From Lates calcarifer (Eukaryota; Chordata; Actinopteri; Centropomidae): 64,000 nucleotides of DNA. This document shows positions 35,700-48,999 of the stretch, one piece after another. Made by a program: the position numbers and the translations under genes. Every line of letters begins with the position of its first letter. Within the stretch, counting starts at the first letter, position 1. Under the pieces are notes generated by a model. That model made no database searches. It saw only the letters and a list, made by a program, of their open reading frames with translations, and had not been told where the DNA came from. The stretch spans positions 12,812,776-12,876,775 of the forward strand of contig NC_066854.1 in the NCBI RefSeq assembly GCF_001640805.2, written 5' to 3'.

Positions 35700-37870
35700 T
35701 CCAGATTTCTTCTAAATATATTAAGCTATATATGTATCACATTTTGGCACCTTTATCACAGAATGAACAGTAGGTTAGCTATAAAGAAATATGCAGCAGA
35801 CAGAATATAGTGTTTGAAGGCTGTGGAAACACCATGGTTTCTCTAAGATTGTTGCATATTGATCTTTATCAGAGAAGCGAAACCTTAACTGTGACTCATT
35901 TAACCTTAATGCTAATACATGCCAGGCACACACTGGGGTTAACACACACCTACGAAACTGTCATTTTTGATAATGAAATTTATTGTAGTCCCTTGATAAG
36001 TTACCCCCTACATACTGACAGTGAAAGGAAAAAATATATATAAATGTTCTTTAAAATTGCAACATTAGCTACACATTTTCACTTATAGCATCTCTGTGCT
36101 GTTTTAAAATCTTTTTCTGAAGCCACAGGGTGTTAGGTGGGTCTTGACTGAGGAGTTTTGTTCACTTACTGATCCTTATTTATAAATGAGTTACACAGTC
36201 ACCAATGATTTACCAAAAGGATTTAGTTTCCTCATAAATTTCAGGTGTCCATATAAAACTGATAAAACTGATTCTCAGAGTTTTTCAGGGGTTCTCTTCT
36301 TTTCTTTCTTCCCTCGCTCCCCTACATCAGTTACTCTCTCCACCTTCCTCTCCATCCTCCATCCTCCATCCTCACCTCATGCCCTCCCTCCGTTTCCCCA
36401 TCCCTCCCTCCCTCCATCCCTCCTTTCCCAGTCTATATATCTCAGATGTTTGGCTGAAAACGAGAACCACTCCATGTTGTTTTAGTGCGTTTTCACCATC
36501 CAAGTGTTGAATTTGTATTGTTCCCCTTCCCTCACTTCATATATCAAACTGCTTGTGAAGCTTGTTTTTCTGCTTTTCTGTCACTCTTAATTTACACCAC
36601 TCATCCCATCTGAACCCATCATGTTTGCGTGCTCCATCAACCACTTTCCACTTGTTGACGTTGTTCGTCTTTCTCTGCCACATTGCACAAGCCTGTCCAG
36701 AGCTGATTCTGGTTATCTGGAGGCTACACCTGCTGTGACTGTGTGTTGGTGTGTGTGTGTGTGTGCGAGTGCCACAGAGACAGAAAGACTGTGTGTTATC
36801 AGGAGAAGGCAAAGTTTAACAGAGGAAACTCCACAGGTCTGCTCCAGGCTGATTTTAAAGGAGATGATGCTGACTCTCAGTGTGTACCCACGTCTAGACA
36901 TATTCACAGAGCACTTATATTCTCACACAACATTAATATATGAGCTTTCTCACATTCATAACTTACTGCAGTGTCAAAGCACACTTGTGATTTTTTTCTG
37001 TAAATAAGTGTTAGGTCACAGCAGCAGTGCTGTCAGATATCAGGCTCATATATTATTAAAACTCTCCTCTGATCAGTTCTGTGAGCTCAAACTCCTGAAC
37101 GATGGCTAGGATCCAGTTTAGGCCTGTAACTATTGAATATTTTCACTATTTATTCTCTTAATTTTTAGCACAACTGTAAAAAATATCGCGAAAAAGTAAA
37201 AATCTCCCATCACAAGTTCCCAAAATGCCTTATTTTGTTCTATTTCTAGAGTATATGATTTACAATAACATAAAACAGAATTAGAATCCTCCCATTTGAA
37301 ACGTTTAAGCCAGAAAATAGTTTATCTAACTTAAATTATTTAAATGATTGCTTGATTAATTTTATTTTTATTTTTAAATCCATTATCTTTTTTTATTTTA
37401 GTTTCCAGCGAGCACAGAGTGACATAAATTCTGCATAAAATGAGTATAAGACCCCAAAAAAATCACACATACATTGCATATACATGCATTAACATACATG
37501 TCCACACACACATGCATTCACATACATGTATGCACACTCACTACACTCAGTTTAATAGTTACACCCAGCTAAAACGAACGGTTAGAATGTGTCGATTTTG
37601 TTCAAGTTGTGTAAAAGATCATTTGGGCATCTTCAGCTTGTGGTGTTGTTGATGTTGACAGGTGTTTCTATTATGTTTTGGTTTTTTGCATTTGTCTTTT
37701 TATTAAAAAAAAAAAAAAAAATCACCCTAGACTTTAAACTTGCTGAAGTTAATGAAATAATCACACTGAACAATATGTTACTTCAGTGTAGTTCAGAATC
37801 ACAGAGCACATAAGAATGTATTTTCATACCACAACAACATCATAATAACCTTGTCATTCAAGTTAAACAT
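35700..37870 (+). other. Non-coding runx1 intron
   Basis: AT-rich, with a pyrimidine-rich (CCTC/CCAT) stretch at 36290-36435 and a poly-A run at 37705-37722. No exon or recognisable element. Confidence 0.5.
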
Positions 37871-37874
37871 GAAG

Positions 37875-38036
37875 TTTTTCCTTGCCACAGTCACCTAATG
37901 CTGCTCATGGTGGATCTGTTGGGTCTCTCTCTGTAAATTTTATAAGATAAAGAGTACGGTCTAGACCTGCTCTATATGTACCGAGCCTCAGGATAACAGC
38001 TGTTGTGAATTGGCGCTATATAAATAAAATTGTCTT
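37875..38036 (+). mobile_element. LINE 3' UTR tail (GGCGCTATATAAATAAAATTG type)
   Basis: Contains the characteristic order of a widespread teleost retroposon tail: TTTTTCCTTGCCACAGTC ... GCTCATGGTGGATCTGTTGG ... GTCTCTCTCTGTAAATT ... GGCGCTATATAAATAAAATTG. The tail at 2600-2790 has the same order of blocks. Truncated 5' end. Confidence 0.7.
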
Positions 38037-38856
38037 GACTTGACATGTTGCTGTTGGTGGACTCTTTAACTGCTTAACTTAGCTCTCTGATCAGAGCCTG
38101 TTCCATTATCAGCATCATCAATAAAGAGAAGCAACCTTGTGCCAGAGACTGCTTCAAGCTGAATCTGATATCTCTGTAAAGTAGCTGTTGACCAACACAG
38201 ACACACACTCCCTGGTGGGGAGATGACACTGCCTTGTGTCTCATTTGGTTTGATGCTGGTGTAAGTCAGTGTTAGCTGGAATATTACAGGGATGTTACAG
38301 TAACAACAGTTAATATTAATCACTTGACATCTTCCTTAAAATCTGCTGATGTGAGTGGTGACATAACTGAGATTGCATTATGTCCACAGGTTGTTGGTGA
38401 TGTTTTCAGGAGACTGTGTTCTGAGTGATAGGTTCCTTGTCAGTTTTCTGGTGCGCGCGTTTCAGCTGCACTAGTGCATTCTGGATGTTCAGTTAACTGT
38501 TGTGCTGGGCTGTATGTGAGTGAAGAGAACTGTCAGAACAGTTTCAAAACAGTGTGGAGAAATGTGTTTAACCAATTGTAAGAGAGAAAAAAAAAACAAT
38601 CATGGAGGGATGCATTCCACTAAAACATGACCTGACATGTTTTTGTGCGGCATCTTGCCACTTAGGGTGAAAGGCGGAGTGCAGTTTACCCATTCCTGCT
38701 CAACTAACAGAGGATGTTTGAACTGTTTCAAAATGTCTGTTCTCTGAGTGTGTGTGTGTGTGTGCTATAACAGAAACAGAAGATAGTGAGGGAAGAAGGA
38801 AGCAAGGAGGATGTGTGTGACAGCGCGACCGTTAGAAAGACAAGGCCCCCTCAGTG

Positions 38857-38887
<31 letters not shown>

Positions 38888-40028
38888 TCCAACAGCAGAG
38901 CAGTGCTGTTACAATCTTTTAACAACTGTTTATACAACATTATGTTATATGATATAGTGTATGTTCAATGCAAATAATCTTTGTGATTTGACTATAGAAA
39001 TTTCAATAAATGAATGGATGAAAGGATCAGTGTGTGTGTGCGTGTGTTTGTGTTTGTGGTATCCAGTTTTACATTTACAGTGTATTGGTTAGCCATGCTG
39101 GTAAACCACACACGCCTTCTATCTCTCTCCGTGTGTCATGCACACACACACATACACACACACTCATACACACTCTCACGGAGAGAGTCCAGTCAGCCCT
39201 CTCTTGTGGTTATATATTGTAAAACTCTGCTCAGTTTGTGGCTTTAGTATGTGTGTGTTTGTGTGTGTGTGTGTGTTTGTTTGTGTGTGTGTGTGTGTGT
39301 TTGCCCCTGCATGAAAACAAAAATGAGTTGGTGAAAAATAGCAGCAAGGAGCGAGAGAAGAGAAAAGGGGGGCAAAGATAAATGAGGAAAGAGAAAAGGA
39401 GCGAGATAAAGAGAAAGAAAGACAGGAGGAGAGGATGAGAGGAGAGGGAGGGAGCAGGACGACAGAAGAAGATGAGTGATTTGATATAATCCCATCTGCA
39501 AATCCACCTTATAGTATCACCACGCAGAAACATAATCCTTCGTCCTAAAACAAATACTGTTAAGTCCTGCAACTAAGTATATTTATACTATGGTGTTGCT
39601 TTTTTCCTGATTGTATCTTCCTCCACTGCAGGTCCACCACATATTAGTCTGATATTAGTCTAATTATCCCTGGATCTTCCTAAAATTGATTCATGTATGT
39701 TGGGTTTGGATCAGTTTTTGGGCCTGTGAACAGTAAAAGTCTGTCTGCTTACCTGCACAAGACAGATTCAGCTGTTTTTGCAGCTTCCAAAAGCGTAATG
39801 ATTAAAAACACTGAAATGAAAACCAAATGGGGAAAGAATGACTAACTGCATGCCAAGTCATCATTATGCTTCAAACAGAGATTTAGTCAGATCAGCCTAA
39901 ACCCCCACATCAATCAGATACTGCAGATTTTTCTGAGACGATCTGTAATAACAGATCCATGGCCTCTGTCTGGAGCTTCATCTCTATGTCATGTTTCATG
40001 TGTACAACATCGCAAGAGGAGACTGTCC

Positions 40029-40196
40029 ATGGTGTCCCAGTAGCTCAGTGGTTAATGTGCATATCACATAACCACAGAATCCACAATTTAATTCCAGATT
40101 GTTGTCTGTGAAACACTCCCCTCTTTCCTCATGTTTCCCATCTGTCTACACTGTCAGCTGTATCAAACAGAAGTAAAAATGCAGGCCAAAAAAAAA
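40029..40196 (+). mobile_element. tRNA-derived SINE, full-length-like
   Basis: Head GGTGTCCCAGTAGCTCAGTG GTTAATGTGC (A-box region), degenerate B-box near 40090-40107 (TTTAATTCCAGATT), a CTCCCCTCTTTCC...TCTGTCTACACTGTC body and a poly-A end (GCAGGCCAAAAAAAAA). This is a common fish SINE layout. The B-box is damaged (AATTCCA rather than GTTCGA), so it is probably not transcribed by Pol III. Confidence 0.65.
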
Positions 40197-40369
40197 GAAC
40201 GTACTTGTAGGTTATCCCCAGTTGTAAAATCAGTGCATCTCTCTGTGACAGCAGGCTTTTCACTTTGCATTTGGCTTATTCCCATAGACATGTTCAGACT
40301 AAGATTTGAATGAAAAACAAAAAAACTAAATTCACTTCACTTCACATAAGGGACACACTACTCCCTGCA

Positions 40370-40520
40370 TTAGCACTGACTGTTATTGTTACTGGAATAT
40401 CATTGAATTTTGGACCAAAATACATAGTTCCAAATGTTCCCCTACCTCGGGTCTCCCTTGTTAAAGAGATATCTGATCTCAATGGGACTTCCTGGTTAAA
40501 TAAAGGTAAATAAATAAAGT
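40370..40520 (+). mobile_element. LINE-type 3' tail fragment
   Basis: GTTAAAGAGATATCTGATCT, then CAATGGGACTTCCTGGTTAA and ATAAAGGTAAATAAATAAAG are the terminal sequence of a very common fish retroposon (GAGATCTCAATGGGACTT CCTGGTTAAATAAAGG type). Only the end is present; the upstream limit is approximate. Confidence 0.6.
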
Positions 40521-41350
40521 GTAAATTCAGGAAGTGAAATGAAATGAGAAAACAGAGAGATACAACATGCCAATTACCAGAGTACTTGAGTCCTGCCATG
40601 TGATTCCCACACACAGCTTTCAAGAAGATAGAAATGTGTTTTCCAGTACGCTGCTGATATTGGGAAGTCAGTGAGAAAGATGGAAAAAGGGATAGATGAA
40701 AGAGAGGAAGGAAGGACTTATGAGAAATTAGTAGTGTTGCTTTACCAGAAACCCCTCCTTCTCCTCTGTTCAGTTTACCGTGTAAAGCAACTATTTCTCA
40801 ACAGGTTGTTGTTCACGTTGCAGAGCAGAGGTGACAAGTCATATTTTCCCATTTTCATCTGCCTGTCATCAGCTGTTCCAATTGAGTAAAGGGCTGGGAA
40901 ACATCCACCAGCTACTAAATGTTTCTGTGGTATAAAGGTAGAAACCAAACAGTCAGAGCAACAGACTGCTATATGTTTGATTTAGATTTGAATTAGGGTT
41001 AGGGTTTTGCCCGTATTGGAGCCTTAATAGTGTTAGTAATCGGAGGGATTCATCCTCTGTGGATCCTGAACGTGTTCGGTTTCACAACAATCTGTCCATT
41101 AGATGTTGACTTTTGTGTCCAAGTTGAAATGTGGTGCTTGAGAAAAGGCTAGGAAATTATTAGAATCAGTCATCTGGGGACCATGAATATCCTCATCTGG
41201 CTGGTAGCTTCTACATCATTCTTTGTCATGCTTGTGTCCTTTTTGGAGAGAAACTTCCATTCCTACTCATAGCTGCAGGAAAAAGCAGTTGGAAAGTAGA
41301 TTTGAAAATGTGAAACACTGTTTTTCCTTTGTACTGAGCTCCAGTTGGAA

Positions 41351-41352
<2 letters not shown>

Positions 41353-41385
<33 letters not shown>
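41353..41385 (+). repeat. (TG)16 microsatellite
   Basis: Uninterrupted TG run; the Cys-Val/Thr-His frames over it are repeat artefacts. Confidence 0.9.
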
Positions 41386-41389
<4 letters not shown>

Positions 41390-41674
41390 GTTGTGTGTCA
41401 CCTCCTGCTGCCCAGCTATTAAATAGTGAGGTTTTATACCCGAGTCTCACTGAGGAGCTGTCTGCTACAATCATTATGATTCAGCGCTTTGGAGCCACAT
41501 GCACATACGTTTAACACACACAGACACACACACACACACACAGTGTCCGGTCATGTGATCACACTGATACACACCAATAAAGAGCCTCATAAGGACTCAA
41601 TAAAGTCTTTCATTCTCTCTGTTGGTCTTGGTTGGTTGTGATGTTTCATTTAGTTTAATTCTCTCTCTCTCTTG

Positions 41675-41679
<5 letters not shown>

Positions 41680-41740
<61 letters not shown>
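41680..41740 (+). repeat. (TG)30 microsatellite
   Basis: About 61 bp of uninterrupted TG, followed at 41865-41952 by interrupted CA runs, with a (TCTG)n run at 41832-41850 between. Confidence 0.95.
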
Positions 41741-41743
<3 letters not shown>

Positions 41744-42099
41744 TGTGTTGGGTCATTTGTCCAGCTGTGATCTCTGGCTCTCATTTTGAAGCCTGGGAAT
41801 AAGCACAGAATGCCTTCTATGGATTCATCGTCTGTCTGTCTGTCTGTCTTTTTCTTCCTTACTACACACACACACTCACACACAAATTCTCTCACACACA
41901 CATGAACAAGCAGTATATACACTCTCACACACATACACACACACACACAGTGGCTCCCATGTGGCGATTTGGCCACACATCACACAGCCCAGCTCTGCTG
42001 TTTGATCTCTGTACCTCCCACTGCAAAAAATGTCAACGCTCAGCTGGTGGTTTTATCTCAGATTCCCACATCATCCACTTTGTTTTAATTTTTCAGAAA

Positions 42100-44150
42100 C
42101 ACCTCCATGGTTAATATGATCTGTGTCATATCCGTCATATGTCCATAATATAAAGGATATTCACATTGAGCATTGCATTATTGAACACCATTATTCTGTC
42201 AGCAATTATCCAGCTGTACTGACTGGAACAGAGAAGTTTGACAATTTTAGTCAATGAATGAATGAATGAAATATTATTGTATGATGCTGTATATGGTATC
42301 ACAATAGCCATGCATACAACTGTGTTCCCCCTGTATGGTCTTTAAAGAAGTAACTTCATGTAAGCCAGAACCAGAGTGCTGCACTGATGTTTTAAAACAA
42401 CCAAAAATACAGACCCAACTTTTATAATCAAACCTTCATTATGCAACAGCCACTCCAGATTCTGATTATTTGTATCCAAGAACATTTCAAGGTTTTGTTG
42501 AGTCATTTCATGGAAAATCAGCAGACAAATCTGTTTTCCTCCTGAAACTGACCTCAGCGGCCTGGCCTGTTCTCAACTGTGACAGCAAAGATTAGGCTTC
42601 TAGATAAAACAAAATGTTACATCAGATTTTTTTTATCTTGACATGTAGCGTCAACTCTGAGACCTTATATACACAGATGTGCTTTATTAAACTATATCCA
42701 GTCAATTCTATTGTATTTACCACAGGTGGACCTTTTAGTTCTAGACACATCTCAAGGACAGGCCACAGCAAAGGGCCTGACGACTTCAGTTTTTGACTTA
42801 TGATTGATATGTTATATATATGAAATATAACAGAATTATCCTTCAGTATATCACTAATAATAGTTTCATGCAGTTACATAATATATGATAATATGGGGGC
42901 ACAATCCACAGTGTATCTGTAGCTGTTTTTAGGTAGGTATAAAGTAAATACTCCTGCCCAAGGGTGGGTAAATGACATAAGCCTGCATATTCACACCTCT
43001 ACACTTCTTCATACTTATAATGGTAAGCAATGACCAACACCCTCAACACCCTTAAGATACCCTGAGGCAGGCAAATCATGCCATTTTGATTTCTCAGCAG
43101 CCTATTGGCTAGAATTCCAGATGTTTGCTCCTGGATTGACAGCTGGGCTCCATTAAAATATAATTGGCATTCGATGCGAGTGCTCAGCAGTATATTTTGG
43201 GAGTCGGTTTCTGTTGTTATCTGCTCCCCCTTACCTCAACCTTAACCCAAACCAGTGTTTTTAAATGATGCTTAAAAAGACATCAACCTTACCCCTGTTA
43301 CGCTTACCTGCCCACAGCCCCCCTACCCTCACCTGTTTGAAAGTTTTCCAAATCAGTTTGAAACTGGAGAGGAACAGCACCACCATCTCCACCGTCAGAG
43401 CACTCGGTGAGGGAGTGTATTTTGGAAGATGTCGCTGGTCACCTCTCCACTCCACTACCTCCCACACACTTGGTGAACCTTTGACAAGGAGCAGTGAAGC
43501 TGTTGTGGAGGATTGTGTTAAATCAGAAAATGTTAGTTGTCCTCATCTTGTTTTATAGTGCAATCTAGGAGTAAGAAGTTAACCTAATTTTTTACAGCGT
43601 CTCCCTCTTCCTGTCCTCATCCATCAGCTGCAGCAGGAAGAGGGGGCTCCAATAAAGATCCCTTCATTTCCTCCCCTCTTTTTCATCTCTCCTCCTCCAT
43701 CTCCTCCCTCTCTTGCTGCCTCCTCTCACTTCCTTCCAACTGCCTGCTTAATCGCTTCAGTGTTTTAATATCAGCGTCCAGTGCTCTGGATAGTGTGTTG
43801 CACTTGTGTCTTGTAAGGTTTGACCCATACAGTTTCACACTTACTAATATTTCTCTGGAGAGGGATATGGATTTTCAGGGGCTTTTCTATTCTTGCATCA
43901 TCAAAAAACTGCATATAGATTACCATCTTAACTCAAAGTCCATTTCAGTTGCATTTCATGGTTGTCTTCTACAGGTATGCCCAGTTGTGATCATGTGACC
44001 TGAGATATGGGAGGGTAAGGGGTCTCCACGCACACATCGCTTCATGTATGCATGTGTGTGGGATTGATTGTTAAAGCTGTAGACTTAGTGTTTGTCTTTG
44101 GCATTAGCATGGTTTCTGCTCAGTGTCAATTCTGTAAAGGTTAAGGTTAC
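42100..44150 (+). other. Non-coding runx1 intron
   Basis: No exon or recognised repeat; pyrimidine-rich patch at 43590-43740. The 43265-43558 frame (97 residues) has no signature and no splice context. Confidence 0.5.
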
Positions 44151-44151
44151 T

Positions 44152-44160
<9 letters not shown>

Positions 44161-44212
<52 letters not shown>

Positions 44213-44329
44213 GTAGTTTGAGGGGAACCACCAGCTAGGCCACCGACCCATATAAATGGTAAAGCTAAACCTTACCACAGTGTGCACCAAATCCAAGAAC
44301 ATACACAGCTACTTCGGTCAATGCCAAGC

Positions 44330-44374
<45 letters not shown>
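44161..44374 (+). repeat. Two (TG)n microsatellites
   Basis: TG runs at 44161-44205 and 44333-44374, same orientation, separated by about 130 bp of ordinary sequence. Confidence 0.93.
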
Positions 44375-44376
<2 letters not shown>

Positions 44377-46319
44377 CAGGGGTAGGAAGTCAGTGGTTAT
44401 GTTTAGGTTTGCAGTTGGGTTAGGGTTGCAGAGATAAACCATCAACATCTCATTCTTGTCTGATATCTTATTGTTTAATTTCACTTTTGTCTAATTAGGG
44501 ACTAATTACACATATTTCAATATTGAAACATTATCATGTGCTGCTATAGACAGAAACATAAACAAAAAACTATATGCGACTATATGTTGGCATTGCTGGA
44601 TTTTAAAGAATGCATGTATTTTCTCTCGCCCTACTTGTTTCGCTACACTTCCCCGCTGACTTTAACCTCCTCCGAAGTTTGAAAAAGCCACCAACAGGAA
44701 ACAGCCATCTGACGATCGATGGAGCCCCTGATCATCCACAGCTTTTTCGGTGTTCCCAACCCATTTTTCTCTTAACCACACTGGTTCCTCTCAGCCTTAA
44801 TGGGCGAGATGGCGGGTGTGTGTCTGTGAAGTCTGGTGGGATGGGTGTCCTATGTGAGGCGAGGCGAGGTCCCCTCAGTCCTGTGGTTAACGAAGAAGTC
44901 ATGCAAAGAGTCACCTCACCCTTTTTTAACTCCTCCTCACCCTCTCTCCTCCCTCTATCCCCATTTATCCCCACATTGTGGTTAACAAGTGAATGCAAAG
45001 TGTTGTCTTTATGTGTGTGTATGTGTGGCCCGTACCCATTAGCGCCCTTCTATTCTGTATTGTAAATTCCACCCAGCGATTACGCCTTCTGATTTATTCA
45101 TTGGCTCATTTGGGACCCTATGCATCCCCGTGTGGTTGGGTTTAAGGTGTCTGATTGGCTGCTTTCGCTGGCTCCTTCCACTTTGATGATCCATTTGTGT
45201 TTTCCAGAATCTTCGACATTACTTAACATGCAAACTTGTGCACGCACACACACACACACACCACACACACACACACATGCTACAGAAAACATAAAGTAAC
45301 CAAAGCCTGAGGGGTGTGAATGGTTAATTAGTTGATTTAAAGTCTCCCTCTTTGACTGTCAGGAATGATGCAGGCCATGGAAAATAATCATTGATTTTTG
45401 TGGCTGCTGATAGTTTATGTATCAAAAGTATGTGCCTTTGTTTTCTTAGAGCCAGAATGAAGAAAGCAGTTGTAGCTTATTAGCTGTGTTGTACCATCCA
45501 CTTTTACTCTATGAGAGAGTAAGATGAGACAGATGAGATGAGACTCCACAAATAAGGAATGGTTTGCAGTGGAGCCTGTGATACAAATACATGTTTTAAG
45601 TTAGCAATGTAAAACTCTGAAACTCTGTCAAGCAGAGTCATTCATTCATTTCAGACAAATCTAAATACACATATTTAGATTATATAGATACAATTAGTGT
45701 TCCTTATGTTCACACATATGGACTTTAAAGCTGGGACAGCAATGGGCAGCTATTCATTGTAAATGGGAGCAAGGTGCTGCCTGTTGAGGTAAAGAGATTT
45801 ACTCTTGGCAACACTACAGGAGAAAGCTGAGAAAGGCTAAACTTTATGGCAAATTGCAATGTAAAGGGTGGGGGGTGGCAACATGTCAGACCATCAGCCC
45901 CTGCAAAGGCTTTGTCCCTAACTGATGCCAGTCCACTAGAATGGCACAGTTAACAAAATTGGGAAGGTATGATTGAAATGTATGTTGTTTACTGTGTATA
46001 AGACATGAATGAATTCTCATTTTAATGTGTCTTGACCAATCTAGAGTCAGTCTTACATGATAACACTATCATAGCCTATATATCCAATGACAGGGCTGAT
46101 GGTATGACTCAGGGACTTATTGGCCAGTATCTATTGCTACGATGAGTTAAGTAACACTTATAGATAAAAGATCTTCATCATCAATCCCAGTTCTCTGTTG
46201 TCCTCCCCAACGCAATCCCTTGTTTCCTCAGGGATCTCCTCCACAATCCTCTTCTCATCCTCCTCTTCCTGCCCTCGGGGTCTGGATTCATCCCTCTATC
46301 CAGACATCACTGCTGCAAC

Positions 46320-46360
46320 TCCATCCATCCATCCATCCATCCATCCATCCATCCATCCAT
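46320..46360 (+). repeat. (CCAT)10 tetranucleotide repeat
   Basis: Uninterrupted CCAT array of about 41 bp in the runx1 intron. Confidence 0.95.
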
Positions 46361-46517
46361 CACTTTGTCCCCCCTATCAGTATTACCTTTTCACTTTTAA
46401 TCATTGGAAGTCTATTCTTCTTGATTTTTCCTTGTGTGTGTGTGGTTTGTTGTTTTTCTATATTCATAAGAGGGGCCAACCAGGAGCCCACCTTGGAAGG
46501 GCTGTTTGAGGATTAAG

Positions 46518-46660
46518 ACTTGGTTTTAGGATTAGGGCTAGAATTGGGTTCGGGTAAGGCTAAGGGTTAGGCTTAGGCATTCAGCTGTGATGGTTAAGGT
46601 TAGGGGTGAGGGGAAAGGGAATGCATGGTGTCAATGATGAGTCCCCACAATGGTAGGTTT
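46518..46660 (+). repeat. Dispersed TTAGGG/TGTGATGGTTAAGG repeat, copy B
   Basis: GGGTTAGGCTTAGGCATTC, then TGTGATGGTTAAGGTTAGGG and GAGGGGAAAGGGAATGCATG, then AGTCCCCACAATGGTAGG. Shares the same order of blocks with 3895-4030 and 48495-48605. It is a familiar dispersed teleost repeat, usually next to CA/TG runs. Confidence 0.6.
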
Positions 46661-48064
46661 ACAATCCTGTGTCTGTTTAAAACAACTATAAATACTTTGA
46701 TTTCTGATGAACTCAGATGGTATGTCACACTTGCCCATTAATGTGCACTGTGGAAATTTTAGGAAGCCCTTAGATAGAGTTGAATTGAGTACCAAATACC
46801 AACATCGAACTAAACTGGACAACAAACCAAGCTGAATGTGTTGTAAATATCAGGATAGTTGTGTATTGTGCATTCTATCTCTAGCTAGCAATTCAGGATT
46901 TTCCACAGCACGCTATAGCACCACACTGATGGAAAAAGACCAGACCAGAATCCCCCATATCAGATGATTCTGCTCCTCACAAATTATGTTGAATGTTAAC
47001 ATTCAGTACAAAAGGAGAATGAAGTATGCCCTTTACTCAGGAAGGATAGAGAATAAGAATAGAGACGTGAATGTCAGAGTGGTGGATGGGCAAGAAGTGC
47101 ATTTGATATTTGACCAGAGGTTGCATCATCATAACTCTGATCTCTCTGCACTCACACTCACACTGCACACAAGACTCTTATGAATGTTGCTATTGCTAAA
47201 TATTTTTTTGAAAAATTGCTGTTATAGAGTTACAGGGTTATGTTACTGTGTGTGAAGGGCACATATTTGACAAGTGAAACAAGCACTTATACTGTTGTGT
47301 CAGGATTTGTTTGACTCAGCTCAGCATCTGACACTAATTTATCAATCTCACCATACACTCATAGGTTTTTATGAGTGCTTGGTAAATAGCAAAAAGGTGT
47401 TTTACTGCTCTGGATAGATCGCCTGTTTTAATCATCACTTGTGGTTTCAGTCATCTCAGAGCAGCTCTCTGTTTCAGTTATCAGATAGTTGAGTTGAAAA
47501 AAAACTTTGGAGCAGGGTTTTTGAAAACCTTACTTTTAGCCTTCCACAAAACTTGAAACCTACATTTGGAAGTGTTCTGAAAAAGAGAGAGAAAAGTATT
47601 TGCTTTCAAATTTGTCCACATTCACATGGCCTTACTATGAGGCATCTGTCAGAGTTCATTCATCCTCTCAGTACAGACTTCACTGACACAGAGTGCACAG
47701 AATTGGACTTCCCTGCAGTAAACCTTTCTGATCAGTTATGACGTCCATGTTCACTGTCCGGCCTGTGGTGTGTACGTGTGTTTATCCCTTTTCTGTGTGT
47801 GCGTGTGTGTGAGTTAAGGATTTCTGCTCTAATGCATCTGCTCAGCCATTCAAACTGCACTAAACACAGCCTGAGGCACTTCTATCTTCCCTCTCTCTCT
47901 ATCTGTCTCTCCGTCTCATCTTGTCTCTCTCTGTCTCTGGAAGATCACGCTGTCTCACTCCTCCCATCTCTGTCTCCCTCCATTTTATTTCCATTTCTAC
48001 GTTGAAAGAATGAACGTTTTACTAACTTTGACTCTGTGCATGATTGAATAGGTAGGCCTCTCTT

Positions 48065-48099
<35 letters not shown>

Positions 48100-48229
48100 A
48101 TTCTCCCTCCCTCCCCTTCTCTCTCTCTCTTTTTCTCTCTGTCCTTCATTTCTTGTGTCAGAAAATCAATTTTTAGTTTAGCAAGGATAAGCCAGTCTTC
48201 TCTCATCGCAGAGGCTGACTGAATAATTC

Positions 48230-48230
<1 letters not shown>

Positions 48231-48318
<88 letters not shown>
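48231..48318 (+). repeat. (AC)36(AG)8 compound microsatellite
   Basis: About 72 bp of uninterrupted AC (48231-48302) running into about 16 bp of AG. It is the longest simple repeat in the window. A TC-rich tract at 48060-48140 lies 90 bp upstream. Confidence 0.97.
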
Positions 48319-48494
48319 GACAAATACACACATAGCTTCTTTGCACATTAAAAGTACCTTTTTAGCCATTTTCATGGGAATATAAAAAAGTGATATTATT
48401 GGGACTTTTTTCTAGACATGAACTTTAAAATCCACCTGCTATCTAATATCTTATATTATATCTATCATGTCTGTATTGTTTTTTGGTAAACATT

Positions 48495-48605
48495 GTGTGT
48501 TTGTGTGTGTGTAGAGTTAGGTTAGGGTTAGGCATTAGGCTGTGATGGTTAATGTTAGGGTAAGGAGCCAAGGAGAGTGCATTATCAGTGGGCATGTAGC
48601 ATCAG
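48495..48605 (+). repeat. Dispersed TTAGGG/TGTGATGGTTAAGG repeat, copy C
   Basis: TG run, then TTAGGTTAGGGTTAGGCATT, then CTGTGATGGTTAATGTTAGG, GAGTGCATTATCAGTGG. Related to copies at 3895 and 46518. Confidence 0.55.
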
Positions 48606-48999
48606 GGACATTCATTGTCAAGCTGAACATTTAATGGATAATGTTGTAGTTATTCTATAGTATCCTTATAGTTCATTTTTTTAAGAAGCTCAGTAATTTC
48701 CTAAAATAGCTGGTCTCTGTAGTTTTTAACAAACATTACTCAAACAGGATGAGCTATTGAACAGTGTGTGTACAGCTTCAGTCACAAAATGTGGAAGGAC
48801 TGGGAGCCAATTAATATTATGACAAGATACATGAATATTGAGCCGCGCTTAAAAGAACAAAACTTTTAAACAAGAGAAGAAGTAAAACTTATTTACTTCA
48901 CTATGTGTGTCTGTGTCTACTTTTTAAAGCTAATGATGAGGAGTTTTCAGTCATGTCTTCTTTATATTAGTTCATTACATTCACTCGAACATCAGTGTA

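Noticed and set aside
40990..41005. Interstitial telomeric repeat (also 46550-46600, 48520-48540)
   Set aside because: Only one or two degenerate TTAGGG words within a dispersed repeat, not an array.
43265..43558. 97-residue plus-strand frame
   Set aside because: No signature, no splice sites in keeping with a gene, pyrimidine-rich surroundings.
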